Shown: positions 1 to 9,957 of the stretch, one piece after another
Numbering within the stretch: position 1 is the first letter of the stretch
Layout: each line of letters begins with the position of its first letter
Assembly (NCBI RefSeq): GCF_001931675.1
Contig: NZ_CP014839.1
Location: forward strand, 3,534,001-3,598,000
Length of the DNA: 64,000 nucleotides
Source: Pandoraea thiooxydans
GTDB taxonomy: Bacteria; Pseudomonadota; Gammaproteobacteria; Burkholderiales; Burkholderiaceae
Direction of reading: 5' to 3'
Notes under the pieces: model-generated
Database searches by the model: none
What the model saw: only the letters and a program-made list of their open reading frames with translations
What the model was told of the DNA's origin: nothing
Program-made: the position numbers and the translations under genes

Positions 1-532
1 TGTTGGTCGCGATCGACGGCGCGACCTTGTGCGCGACCTGGTTCATCGGATGGTTGAACGGCGTGATCGCGCAGATCGCGCCAAGCAGCGGATCGCGCTG
101 CGTGATCACGCGACGCTTCTTGCCGTGCGGCGTGAGATCGCAGGAAAACGCCTGACCATCGTCGCGCAACGCTTCGGTGGCGGCGAAATTCAACACGTCG
201 GCGACCCGCCCGATTTCATAGACGGCGTCCTTCTTGCACAGCCCCGACTCCAGGGTGATCAGGCCGGCCGCCTCCGACGTGCGCTCGCGCAGCAGCGCGG
301 CGGCCCGGTTGAGGATGTTGGCCCGTTCGAAGCGTGTCAGCCTGGAGCGATATTGCCTGGCGATGCCATACGCGCGGCGCACGTCGTCCTGCGTCGCCTT
401 GGGCACCGTGCCGACGAGTTCGTTGGTGTAGGGATTGAATACGTCGATCACCCGCTCGCGCAGGACTTTTTCGCCGCCGATGCGCAGCGCTTCGGCGCGA
501 AATTGCGGATGGATTTTATGCGGCGCGCTCAT
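1..532 (-). CDS. phnY: Phosphonoacetaldehyde dehydrogenase, C-terminal part beyond window
   Basis: Reading leftward from the ATG at 532 there are 177 open codons running off the window edge. The N-terminus has the aldehyde-dehydrogenase layout: a VFNPYTNELVGTVPKAT segment near residues 26-42, RANILNRAAALLRER near 70, and an ITPFNHPMNQVAHKVAP segment near 160-175 that starts the cofactor-binding core. The catalytic Cys and Glu lie outside the window. The ALDH family oxidises aldehydes with NAD(P). In this locus the expected reaction is phosphonoacetaldehyde to phosphonoacetate, linking PhnW to PhnA. It starts 57 bp behind phnA and is probably in the same transcript. ALDH membership is seen; the substrate is inferred from neighbours. 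Confidence 0.85.
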   Translation of the reverse strand, partial: MSAPHKIHPQFRAEALRIGGEKVLRERVIDVFNPYTNELVGTVPKATQDDVRRAYGIARQYRSRLTRFERANILNRAAALLRERTSEAAGLITLESGLCKKDAVYEIGRVADVLNFAATEALRDDGQAFSCDLTPHGKKRRVITQRDPLLGAICAITPFNHPMNQVAHKVAPSIATN

Positions 533-589
533 CGCTTTCTCCAGGCAGAGTCGATAAAAAATCTCGCAGGCATCCTGAATGTATCCGGC

Positions 590-2622
<2,033 letters not shown>

Positions 2623-2634
2623 TGGATGCTTGAC

Positions 2635-2676
2635 ATTGCACCACGAGCGCGCTTAGATTGTCAACAACATACAATC
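2635..2676 (-). promoter_or_regulatory. Probable phnR promoter with overlapping inverted-repeat operator
   Basis: On the minus strand TTGACA (2659-2664) is separated by 18 bp from TGCAAT (2635-2640), a plausible sigma-70 promoter just upstream of phnR. The -35 lies inside an inverted repeat, GATTGT-N9-ACAATC (2656-2676). An operator over the -35 would fit autorepression by PhnR. A related core, TGACAACAA on the minus strand at 2858-2866, lies nearer phnS. Sequence features are seen; the regulator assignment is inferred. Confidence 0.5.
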
Positions 2677-2767
2677 CACAGTCACCAGAAAGCGAAAATC
2701 CGAGACATTTTGCTAGGGAAATCACTAACACAGCAAAGGGAAAATGCTTCTAGAATATTGAAAAACA

Positions 2768-2839
2768 ACATATTTTGATATTTTTTGCATTTTCTTCCAA
2801 TTTGATTAAAAATTCACAGAAATGACATATTTTGCAAAT
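2768..2839 (+). promoter_or_regulatory. AT-rich phnS upstream region with short repeats
   Basis: The 396-bp gap between phnR and phnS holds no gene. Its 2690-2845 part is strikingly AT-rich against the GC-rich surroundings. ACATATTTTG occurs twice (2768-2777 and 2825-2834), 57 bp apart, and the second copy runs into ATTTTGCAAAT (2829-2839). The same ATTTTGCAAA string recurs upstream of the flavoprotein gene at 12.5 kb. A clear -35/-10 pair for phnS could not be fixed by eye. Confidence 0.35.
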
Positions 2840-3018
2840 ACGATGGAGGGGCGCAAATTGTTGTCATGGCGTGCAGGGTACGACACAGAACCGGGCCGGG
2901 CGATCCATCCGGATCCTTGACCCGAATTTTCGACAGGCAGGACCGGCATCGGCAGCAGATTGCGCACCACGCCAGTTTCTTGGCATTCAGTCATCACTCA
3001 TCCCCCGGAGGATCGAAC

Positions 3019-4050
3019 ATGAAAGCAAAGCTGATCATCGCAGTCGCAAGTGTGCTGGCCGTGGTAGCAAGCCCGGTTCTGGCGCAATCCAATGTGGTCA
3101 CCATCTACAGCGCCGACGGCTTGCATGACGGCTCGCCCAACTGGTTCCAGACCGAGTTCGATGCTTTCACCAAGGCCACCGGCATCAAGGTGCAATACAT
3201 CGAGGCGGGCTCCGGCGGTGTGGTCGACCGGCTCGCCATGGAGAAGTCCAACCCGCAGGCCGACGTTTTGGTCACCCTGCCGCCGTTCATGCAAAAAGCC
3301 GCCGCCGAAGGCTTGCTGCAGCCGTTCAAGCCGACCGAATGGAACAAGATCCCGGCTACGGACCGCGACCCCAAGGATCGCTTCGTGGTGATGATGGGCA
3401 ATTATCCGAACTACATCTATAACGCCGCGGTCCTCAAACAGACGCCCAAGACCTACAACGATCTGCTGGCACCGCAATTCAAGGGCAAGATCCAGTATTC
3501 CACGCCGGGGCAAGCCGGTGACGGCACCGCCATGCTGCTGCAGGTGTTTCATGCCTATGGCAGCAAGCAGGCCGGGCTGGCCTACATGAAGAAATTGCAG
3601 GCCAACAACGTTGGCCCGTCGGCCTCGACCGGCAAGCTGACCGGCCTGGTCAACAAGGGCGAGCTGTATGTTGCCAACGGCGACCTGCAGATGAACGCAG
3701 CGCAAAAGGCCGACAATCCGAATATCAAGATTTTCTTCCTGGCCGGTCCGAACGGCCAGCGCACCGCGTTCTCGCTGCCGTACTACATCGGCCTGACCGC
3801 CGGCGCGCCGCACTCGGCCAATGGCAAGAAGCTGATCGACTTCCTGCTCTCGGCCAAGGCCCAGCAACAAGCCAGCTCGCTGGCCTACGGCTTCCCGGTG
3901 CGCTCCGACGTGCATCCGACCGACGCGCATTTCAAACAGCTGCAGGCGGCGCTCAACGGGGTTGAAATCTGGAACCCGGACTGGACGACCGTGCTGGCCG
4001 ACCTTAAGCAGGACGTCGCCGCCTACAATCAAGCGATCTCGGGCCAATAA
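3019..4050 (+). CDS. phnS: 2-AEP ABC transporter, periplasmic binding protein
   Basis: Solute-binding protein of the PhnSTUV importer, 343 aa. The ATG at 3019 is chosen because GGAGG (3007-3011) precedes it and it begins directly with a signal peptide (MKAKLIIAVASVLAVV, cut after SPVLA). The mature part is a type 2 periplasmic-binding fold: NVVTIYSADG at the start, GIKVQYIEAGSGGVVDRL near residue 60, and YNDLLAPQFKGKIQYSTP near 150. It resembles iron/spermidine-type binders, but the gene set around it (phnT, U, V, W) points to 2-AEP. First gene of a tight rightward operon. Confidence 0.9.
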   Translation: MKAKLIIAVASVLAVVASPVLAQSNVVTIYSADGLHDGSPNWFQTEFDAFTKATGIKVQYIEAGSGGVVDRLAMEKSNPQADVLVTLPPFMQKAAAEGLLQPFKPTEWNKIPATDRDPKDRFVVMMGNYPNYIYNAAVLKQTPKTYNDLLAPQFKGKIQYSTPGQAGDGTAMLLQVFHAYGSKQAGLAYMKKLQANNVGPSASTGKLTGLVNKGELYVANGDLQMNAAQKADNPNIKIFFLAGPNGQRTAFSLPYYIGLTAGAPHSANGKKLIDFLLSAKAQQQASSLAYGFPVRSDVHPTDAHFKQLQAALNGVEIWNPDWTTVLADLKQDVAAYNQAISGQ

Positions 4051-4052
4051 CG

Positions 4053-5207
4053 ATGACCGGCACCATGACTGTGGATCAGGCGCAGTCGGTGGCATCACTG
4101 ACCAGCGGCCTCTCGGGCAGCGTGGAGCGTTGCGGCATCGGTTTCGAGAACGTCTCGGTCGCCTATGGCGGCCAGGTCGTTCTCGACTCGCTCTCGCTGG
4201 CCATCAAGCCCGGTGAAATCGTTGCGCTCATCGGCCCCTCCGGCTCCGGCAAGACGACCGCGCTGCGGGCGGTTGCCGGCTTCGTGCGCCCAAGCGCCGG
4301 GCGCATCACGATTGGCGACCGCGACGTCACGCGTCTCGCGCCGCATGCCCGCAACATCGGCATGGTGGTGCAGAACTATGCGCTGTTTCCGCATATGCGC
4401 GTGGAGGAAAACGTGGCTTTCGGGCTGCACGCGCGCGGCGCCTCGGCCGAGGTCATTCGCGAGATGGTGCCAGAATGCCTGCGCATGGTCGGCATGGCCG
4501 CCTATGCAAAGCGTTATCCGCGCGAGCTCTCGGGCGGGCAGCAGCAGCGCGTGGCGATTGCCCGCGCCCTGGCGATCCGCCCGCAAGTGCTGCTGCTCGA
4601 CGAGCCGCTGTCGGCGCTCGATGCACAGATCCGGCGCGCGATGCTCGATGAGTTGGCCAAGCTGCATCGCAGCCTGCCGAATCTGACGGTGCTCTACGTC
4701 ACGCACGATCAGAGTGAAGCGCTCACGCTGGCCAATCACATCGGCATCATGCGCGACGGCAAGCTGGTCGCATTCGGTGATGCACAGTCGCTGTACCGTC
4801 ACCCGCCCAACCGGTTCGCCGCGGAGTTCCTCGGATCGGCCAATCTATTGCCGGTGCAATCGCTCGCCGCGATCGACGGCGATGCCGCGCGCGTGCATTT
4901 CTGCGGCAAGCCGCTGCTCGCGCGCAATCACCACGGCCTGCCCGAGGGCAGCGACTGCCTGCTGTGCGTGCGGCCTCACAATTTGCGTCTGCAGGCCGGC
5001 ACGGACGCCGACAACGCGCTGAGCGGCACCGTCGTCAGCGTGCAATGGCAGGGCGACGTGCGCAACATGGTGCTCGAGATCGAGGGCCATCGGCTGCGCA
5101 TGGCGTGCCCGCCACACGGCGAGGCGCCGGCGGCGGGCTCGGTGCTCAAGCTCCATTTCAACCCGGCCGACGTAACACTGGTGCCCGAAGGCAGCGCCCA
5201 TGGCTGA
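4053..5207 (+). CDS. phnT: 2-AEP ABC transporter, ATPase
   Basis: The 384-aa nucleotide-binding subunit of the PhnSTUV importer. Walker A GPSGSGKT is at residues 61-68, the Q-loop is in VVQNYALFPHMRV, the signature is LSGGQQQRVAIARAL, Walker B is VLLLDEPLSALD and the switch is YVTHDQSEAL. A C-terminal TOBE-like domain (about residues 265-380) follows, as in CUT1/spermidine-type ATPases. It starts 2 bp after phnS and its stop overlaps the phnU start by 8 bp, suggesting translational coupling. A second ATG four codons in is an alternative start. Confidence 0.93.
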   Translation: MTGTMTVDQAQSVASLTSGLSGSVERCGIGFENVSVAYGGQVVLDSLSLAIKPGEIVALIGPSGSGKTTALRAVAGFVRPSAGRITIGDRDVTRLAPHARNIGMVVQNYALFPHMRVEENVAFGLHARGASAEVIREMVPECLRMVGMAAYAKRYPRELSGGQQQRVAIARALAIRPQVLLLDEPLSALDAQIRRAMLDELAKLHRSLPNLTVLYVTHDQSEALTLANHIGIMRDGKLVAFGDAQSLYRHPPNRFAAEFLGSANLLPVQSLAAIDGDAARVHFCGKPLLARNHHGLPEGSDCLLCVRPHNLRLQAGTDADNALSGTVVSVQWQGDVRNMVLEIEGHRLRMACPPHGEAPAAGSVLKLHFNPADVTLVPEGSAHG

Positions 5208-6078
5208 ACTCGCGATCCCCGTGCCGCACCGCGCCGTCGAGCGATCGGCCGCGCACTTGTGGGTGGTGCCGCCGCTGCTGGTGCTCGGCGCGCTGTTTTT
5301 CTATCCGCTTTTCCTGATCGCGCGCCAGGCGCTGACCGGCGGGCAAGCAACGGTGACGTTGAGTCATTTTGCCGCCGTGCTGGGCTCGCCGATGTTTCGC
5401 AACGCGCTGTTTCACACCATCACGATCGCCGTGAGCGCCACGGCCGGCTGCTTGATCCTGGGTTTCGTGTTCTCGCTGATCATCGCTTTCATCCCGTTTC
5501 CCGGGGCGAAGTTGATGTCGCGCCTGATCGATACGTCGATCGCGCTGCCCACGTTCCTGGTCGCGCTGTCCTTTACCTTCATCTACGGCTCGGCCGGCAT
5601 CCTCAATGAGTCGCTGATGCATTTGCTGCATCTGCGGCTGCCGCCGATCGACTTCCTGTACTCGCAGTGGGGCGTGATCCTGTCGGAAGTAACGGTCTAC
5701 ACCCCGTTCGTCATGCGCCCGCTGCTCGCCGCCTTTTCACAGATCGATCCGGCGCAGATCGAGGTCGCCAGCAGTCTGGGGGCACGCTTTTGGCGCATCG
5801 TGCGGCAGATCATTCTGCCCGCCGCGCTGCCCGCCCTGCTCGCCGGCGGCAGCCTGTGCCTGCTGTTGACGGTCAATGAATTCGGCATCGTCCTGTTCAT
5901 CGGCGCCAAGGATGTGATCACGCTGCCGCTGCTGATTTACGAAAAGGCGATCCAGGAATTCGACTACACCGCTGCCTGCGTCATTGCAGTGGTCAACCTG
6001 ACGCTCTCGCTCGGTCTGTACGCGCTCTACCGGCTTGTCGTCGCCCACTTCGGAGGTCGCCGTGCTGGTTTGGTCTAA
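5200..6078 (+). CDS. phnU: 2-AEP ABC transporter, permease 1
   Basis: Inner-membrane permease of 292 aa with about six membrane segments; the first is in WVVPPLLVLGALFFYPLFLIA. The EAA cytoplasmic loop is visible as EVASSLGARFWRIVRQIILPAALP near residue 190, the contact point for PhnT. The start ATG lies inside the end of phnT, and the 3' end overlaps phnV. It belongs to the binding-protein-dependent transport inner membrane family (CysTW/ThiP-like). The 2-AEP role is inferred from the operon. Confidence 0.9.
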   Translation: MAELAIPVPHRAVERSAAHLWVVPPLLVLGALFFYPLFLIARQALTGGQATVTLSHFAAVLGSPMFRNALFHTITIAVSATAGCLILGFVFSLIIAFIPFPGAKLMSRLIDTSIALPTFLVALSFTFIYGSAGILNESLMHLLHLRLPPIDFLYSQWGVILSEVTVYTPFVMRPLLAAFSQIDPAQIEVASSLGARFWRIVRQIILPAALPALLAGGSLCLLLTVNEFGIVLFIGAKDVITLPLLIYEKAIQEFDYTAACVIAVVNLTLSLGLYALYRLVVAHFGGRRAGLV

Positions 6079-6859
6079 AACGGGTCGCTGGCTTGCCTGG
6101 GCGCTCGTCGCGCTGCTGTTCTGCGTGGTCTATGGCATGCCGGCCAGCATGATCGGGCTGGCCAGCATCAGCGGCCAATGGAACGGCATTTTGCCGACGC
6201 ACCTGAACCTGCACCATTACGTCAACGCGGTGCATGGCGACTCCTTCGAGCAGCTACGGGCCAGCATCCTGACGGGCGTCGCGGCCAGCGCGGTCGCCCT
6301 GATCTGCGGCACTTGGGCGGCGCTGGCGCTGCGCCGGGTCACGCCCATGCCCAAACGATTGCTCGACGCGGTGTTTTTCATTCCGAGCGCCGTCCCGTCG
6401 GTATCGGTCGGCCTGGGCCTGCTGGTCTCCTTCAGCCGCCCGCCGGTGCTGCTCAACGGCACCACGCTGATCGTGCTGATCGCGCATTTCGTGCTGATCT
6501 CGGCATTCACCTACGGCAACCTCTCGGCCGGCCTGGCAAGGCTGCCGGCCGATTTCGAGCAGGTCGCGGAAAGTCTCGGCGCGCGCCCCTTCTACCGGCT
6601 GCGGCGAGTCACATTGCCGCTCATGACGCCCTATCTGATCGCCGCATTCAGCCTGAGCTTCGCCCTGTCGATGGGCGAACTGGGCGCCACTGTCATGGTG
6701 TACCCGCCGGGCTGGGTCACGCTGCCGGTCGGCATTTTCGCGCTATCGGACCGCGGCGCGATTTTCGACGCGGCGGCGCTGACCGTGATTCTGGCGTTGT
6801 GCACCCTGATCGTGCTGATCGGGCTGTCGCGGATCCCGACCAAGGCATCGGTGCGCTAG
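6062..6859 (+). CDS. phnV: 2-AEP ABC transporter, permease 2
   Basis: Second inner-membrane permease, about 265 aa. GTG at 6062 is preferred because GGAGG (6052-6056) lies 5 nt upstream; an in-frame ATG at 6035 gives nine more residues. About six membrane segments are present. The EAA loop is [26 protein letters not shown] near residue 170. It overlaps the end of phnU by 17 bp. PhnU and PhnV would form the heterodimeric pore of the importer. Confidence 0.9.
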   Translation: MLVWSKTGRWLAWALVALLFCVVYGMPASMIGLASISGQWNGILPTHLNLHHYVNAVHGDSFEQLRASILTGVAASAVALICGTWAALALRRVTPMPKRLLDAVFFIPSAVPSVSVGLGLLVSFSRPPVLLNGTTLIVLIAHFVLISAFTYGNLSAGLARLPADFEQVAESLGARPFYRLRRVTLPLMTPYLIAAFSLSFALSMGELGATVMVYPPGWVTLPVGIFALSDRGAIFDAAALTVILALCTLIVLIGLSRIPTKASVR

Positions 6860-6906
6860 CGCAAAGCCCTGTCCAATCGTTTAACGCTGCCTCCCAGGAG
6901 ACCACC

Positions 6907-8040
6907 ATGATCATCGGCGACGACCCTATTCTCCTTACCCCGGGGCCACTGACGACCTCATCCGCGACCCGGCAGGCGATGCTGCGCGACTGGGGCTCGT
7001 GGGACGCCGGCTTCAACCGCATTACCGGCAGCCTGTGCCGCGATCTGGTGGATATCGTGCACGGCGGCGACACCTACGCGTGCGTGCCGCTGCAAGGCAG
7101 CGGCACCTTCTCGGTCGAGGCCGCGATCGGCACGCTCGTGCCGCGCGACGGCAAGGTACTGGTGCCGCAAAACGGCGCCTACTGCCAGCGCATCCTGAAG
7201 ATTTGCAAATACCTGGGACGCGCACATGTCGAACTGAAGATTCCAGAAGACCAGGTGGCCACGCCAGCGGCCATTGAAGCGGCCCTCGAGCGCGACCCGT
7301 CGATCACCCATGTCGCCCAGGTTCACCTCGAGACCGGCGCGGGGCTGCTCAATCCGCTACGGGAGATCGCCGCAGTGTGCCAGCGCCATGGCAAGGGCCT
7401 CGTGGTCGACGCGATGAGCTCGTTCGGCGCACTCGAGATCGACGTGCGCGATACCCCGTTCGACGCATTGATCGCGGCCAGCGGCAAGTGCCTGGAGGGC
7501 GTGCCGGGCATGGGTTTCGTGATCGCGCGCAAGAGCCTGCTGGAGGCCTCGCAGGGCAATAGCCACTCGCTCGCGATGGACTTGCATGATCAGTATGTCT
7601 ACATGCAAAAGACCACGCAGTGGCGCTTCACGCCGCCCACTCACGTCGTTGCCGCGTTGCGCGCGGCCCTCGATCAGTATCTTGCCCAGGGCGGCCAGGC
7701 GGCACGTGGCGCGCGCTACCGGCGTAACTGCGAGACACTGATCGCCGGCATGGCGGCGCTCGGCTTCAAGCCATTCCTGAAACCCGAAGTGCAGGCGCCG
7801 GTGATCGTCACGTTTCATGCGCCGGCTGATTCGCATTACGACTTCAGGACTTTCTATGAAGCGGTGCGGGACAAGGGTTATATCCTGTACCCCGGCAAAT
7901 TGACCACCGTGGAGACGTTCCGGGTCGGCTGCATCGGCGCAATCGACGAGCATGAAATACACAACGCGGTCGATGCCATCGCCCGCACGCTCGAGACCAT
8001 GGGCGTACGGCACATCGCGCCGCAGGAAAGCGTCGGCTAG
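6907..8040 (+). CDS. phnW: 2-aminoethylphosphonate:pyruvate aminotransferase
   Basis: A PLP-dependent class V aminotransferase (377 aa, typical length) that moves the amino group of 2-AEP to pyruvate, giving phosphonoacetaldehyde and alanine. The ATG at 6907 follows AGGAG (6896-6900). Landmarks are [11 protein letters not shown] at the N-terminus, [16 protein letters not shown] (cofactor phosphate site), [13 protein letters not shown] (the Asp that pairs with the pyridine nitrogen), and [12 protein letters not shown] with the PLP lysine near residue 194. It is the last gene of the phnSTUVW unit. Its product feeds PhnY and PhnA, encoded leftward. No phosphonatase (phnX) gene is visible. Confidence 0.95.
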   Translation: MIIGDDPILLTPGPLTTSSATRQAMLRDWGSWDAGFNRITGSLCRDLVDIVHGGDTYACVPLQGSGTFSVEAAIGTLVPRDGKVLVPQNGAYCQRILKICKYLGRAHVELKIPEDQVATPAAIEAALERDPSITHVAQVHLETGAGLLNPLREIAAVCQRHGKGLVVDAMSSFGALEIDVRDTPFDALIAASGKCLEGVPGMGFVIARKSLLEASQGNSHSLAMDLHDQYVYMQKTTQWRFTPPTHVVAALRAALDQYLAQGGQAARGARYRRNCETLIAGMAALGFKPFLKPEVQAPVIVTFHAPADSHYDFRTFYEAVRDKGYILYPGKLTTVETFRVGCIGAIDEHEIHNAVDAIARTLETMGVRHIAPQESVG

Positions 8041-8097
8041 CGCACCCCGCCGCGGCGGCGCCCGCTGCCCGCTATCTGCCGCAGCCGACCGGTCGGA

Positions 8098-8970
8098 TTA
8101 TTTGAAGACCACCGTCTTGTGCCCGTTCAGAAGGATGCGGTGCTCGACATGCCAGCGCACCGCGCGTGCGAGCGCCACGCATTCGACGTCGCGCCCGATC
8201 GCGGTGAGCTGATCGGGATCCATGGTGTGATCGACCCGCTCGACTTCCTGCTCGATGATCGGGCCTTCGTCGAGATCGGTGGTGACGTAATGCGCGGTCG
8301 CGCCGATCAGTTTGACCCCGCGCTCGAATGCCTGCGCATACGGCTTGGCGCCCTTGAAGCTCGGCAGGAACGAGTGATGGATATTGATCGCGCGGCCCGA
8401 GAGCTTCTGGCACAGGTCTGGCGAGAGCACCTGCATATAGCGCGCCAGCACGACCAGATCGACGTCGTTTTCCCGCACCAGCTCCCACACCTTGGCTTCC
8501 TGAACGGCTTTGGCTTGCGGCGTCGCGTTTGTCAGCGGCATGTAGTGAAAGGGGATGTCGTAACTGGCTGCGAGCTGATAGAAGTCCCTGTGGTTGGAGA
8601 CGATCGCCGGTATCTCGATGCGCAGTTGCCCGGTTTTGTAGCGGAACAGCAAATCGTTCAGGCAGTGGCCGAACTTCGACACCATCAGCATGACCCGGGG
8701 TTTGGCGCCGGCGTCGACCAGCTCCCAGGCCATCTCGAACTCCCCGGCCAGGGCGTCGAAGTCGTCCCGCAGCGCGGCCAGGTCGCCGTTACCCGTCAAT
8801 TGCTGGAAGTGGGTGCGCATGAAAAAGCCGCCGGTGAAGCGATCGTTGTATTGCGCGGAGTCGAGGATGTTGCCGCCCCGGGCGGCCAGGAAGCCGGACA
8901 CGGCATGCACGATGCCGGGCCGATCGGGGCAGGCAAGTTTGAGGATGTAGCTGTTTTCGACGGGGGTCAT
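8098..8970 (-). CDS. purU: Formyltetrahydrofolate deformylase
   Basis: Cytoplasmic enzyme hydrolysing 10-formyl-THF to formate and THF, balancing the one-carbon pool. The ATG at 8970 is supported by AAGGAG just upstream and gives 290 aa, usual for PurU. Residues about 8-80 are an ACT domain (LKLACPDRPGIVHAVSGFLA). The rest is a formyltransferase fold with FHYMPLTN and VDLVVLARYMQVLSP, and the catalytic INIHHSFLPSFKGAKPY followed by GATAHYVTTDLDEGPII. It converges on phnW. Its neighbour, a folate-linked flavoprotein gene, suggests a role in demethylation-derived one-carbon disposal. Confidence 0.95.
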   Translation of the reverse strand: MTPVENSYILKLACPDRPGIVHAVSGFLAARGGNILDSAQYNDRFTGGFFMRTHFQQLTGNGDLAALRDDFDALAGEFEMAWELVDAGAKPRVMLMVSKFGHCLNDLLFRYKTGQLRIEIPAIVSNHRDFYQLAASYDIPFHYMPLTNATPQAKAVQEAKVWELVRENDVDLVVLARYMQVLSPDLCQKLSGRAINIHHSFLPSFKGAKPYAQAFERGVKLIGATAHYVTTDLDEGPIIEQEVERVDHTMDPDQLTAIGRDVECVALARAVRWHVEHRILLNGHKTVVFK

Positions 8971-9031
8971 CACTGCTCCTTGGTTGGCTGGGTCCGCACC
9001 CGCTCGCGCCCGAGCGGGTGATCCAGCGTCG

Positions 9032-9916
9032 CTATTCGTTGGCGGGTTCGCGCAGGGCCGCCAGCCCTTCGCAATCGGCAGATGTGATGCAGCCGGCGCG
9101 CCACAGAAAATCGAGCGATACGAGGCTCGCATCGACCGTCATGTGGCCGCGCTCGATGGCCCGCATGACTTGCGCGACCGGCGCCAGCCAATGCCCGCTG
9201 GCCTCGCCGTCCTGGTTGCGCGGCACGCAGCCGGCCGGTAACGCCAGATCGTAGATAAAAATCTGCTCGGCCTGCACGCCCTCGGGGATTTCCGCCAGCA
9301 CATGCAAGGTATTGCCGTAGCGCGCCTGACGCGACATCCATGGCGGCAACCCGGCCTCTTCCCAACACTCCTTGGCAAGCGTCTCGAGCACGCCATAGCC
9401 ATTGCCGATACCGCCGCCCACGGCGTTGTCCAGTTGGCCCGGGTCGGTGGCCTTGAGCACGCTGCGCCGTGCAATCCAGAGTTGCGGCGCGACCCCCGCG
9501 TGGCGGCCCGGCACGTACGCATTCACATGCACCGCGTAGGTGTTGGTGCCGAAGAATCGGGCCGCGGCGCGTTCGATCCAGGCCATCGGCGCGTCGGCAA
9601 ACGCATTGCGCACCGCATACTGCTCATCGCGCCAGCCGGTGATCACGCCTTCGGCCGCCAGCGCCTGGACCACCGGAGCGAGCGCCTCGGTGCGCGCGGC
9701 GCAGTGATCGAAGCGCGGATGAATCCGCACCGCCAGCGAGCTGCACTCGAATACCTCGGGCCAGCGCAGCAGATGCTCGGCGTCGCGACGGCGAATCCAG
9801 CCGAAGCGTTGCGCGCCGATGACCAGTGGCACATGTGAAGCGAAATGAAAATGGCGGGCAGCGGCAATACAGGGGAGCGTCATACGGCGGGGGGCGCGGC
9901 GCCTGACGGCGCTCAT
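9032..9916 (-). CDS. Nudix hydrolase with DUF4743 N-terminus
   Basis: A 294-aa protein from the ATG at 9916 (a start at 9883 is also possible; no clear ribosome site). The N-terminal half resembles DUF4743 (FGWIRRRDAEHLLRWPEVFE...). The C-terminal half holds the Nudix box as GGIGNGYGVLETLAKECWEEAGL, close to GX5EX7REUXEEXGU with Lys-Glu replacing Arg-Glu. This arrangement is known from Nudix enzymes acting on thiamine pyrophosphate derivatives, but the substrate cannot be read from sequence. It lies 41 bp behind the flavoprotein gene and 61 bp ahead of purU, so the three may be co-transcribed. Confidence 0.8.
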   Translation of the reverse strand: MSAVRRRAPRRMTLPCIAAARHFHFASHVPLVIGAQRFGWIRRRDAEHLLRWPEVFECSSLAVRIHPRFDHCAARTEALAPVVQALAAEGVITGWRDEQYAVRNAFADAPMAWIERAAARFFGTNTYAVHVNAYVPGRHAGVAPQLWIARRSVLKATDPGQLDNAVGGGIGNGYGVLETLAKECWEEAGLPPWMSRQARYGNTLHVLAEIPEGVQAEQIFIYDLALPAGCVPRNQDGEASGHWLAPVAQVMRAIERGHMTVDASLVSLDFLWRAGCITSADCEGLAALREPANE

Positions 9917-9957
9917 TCCGGGCAAAGCGCCATTTTACCGTTGGTCGCCGGCCGGCC

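Noticed and set aside
8047-8096. Two short palindromes between phnW and purU (8047-8058 and 8085-8096)
   Set aside because: GC-only self-complementary 12-mers without loops or T tracts; not usable as terminators and common in GC-rich DNA.
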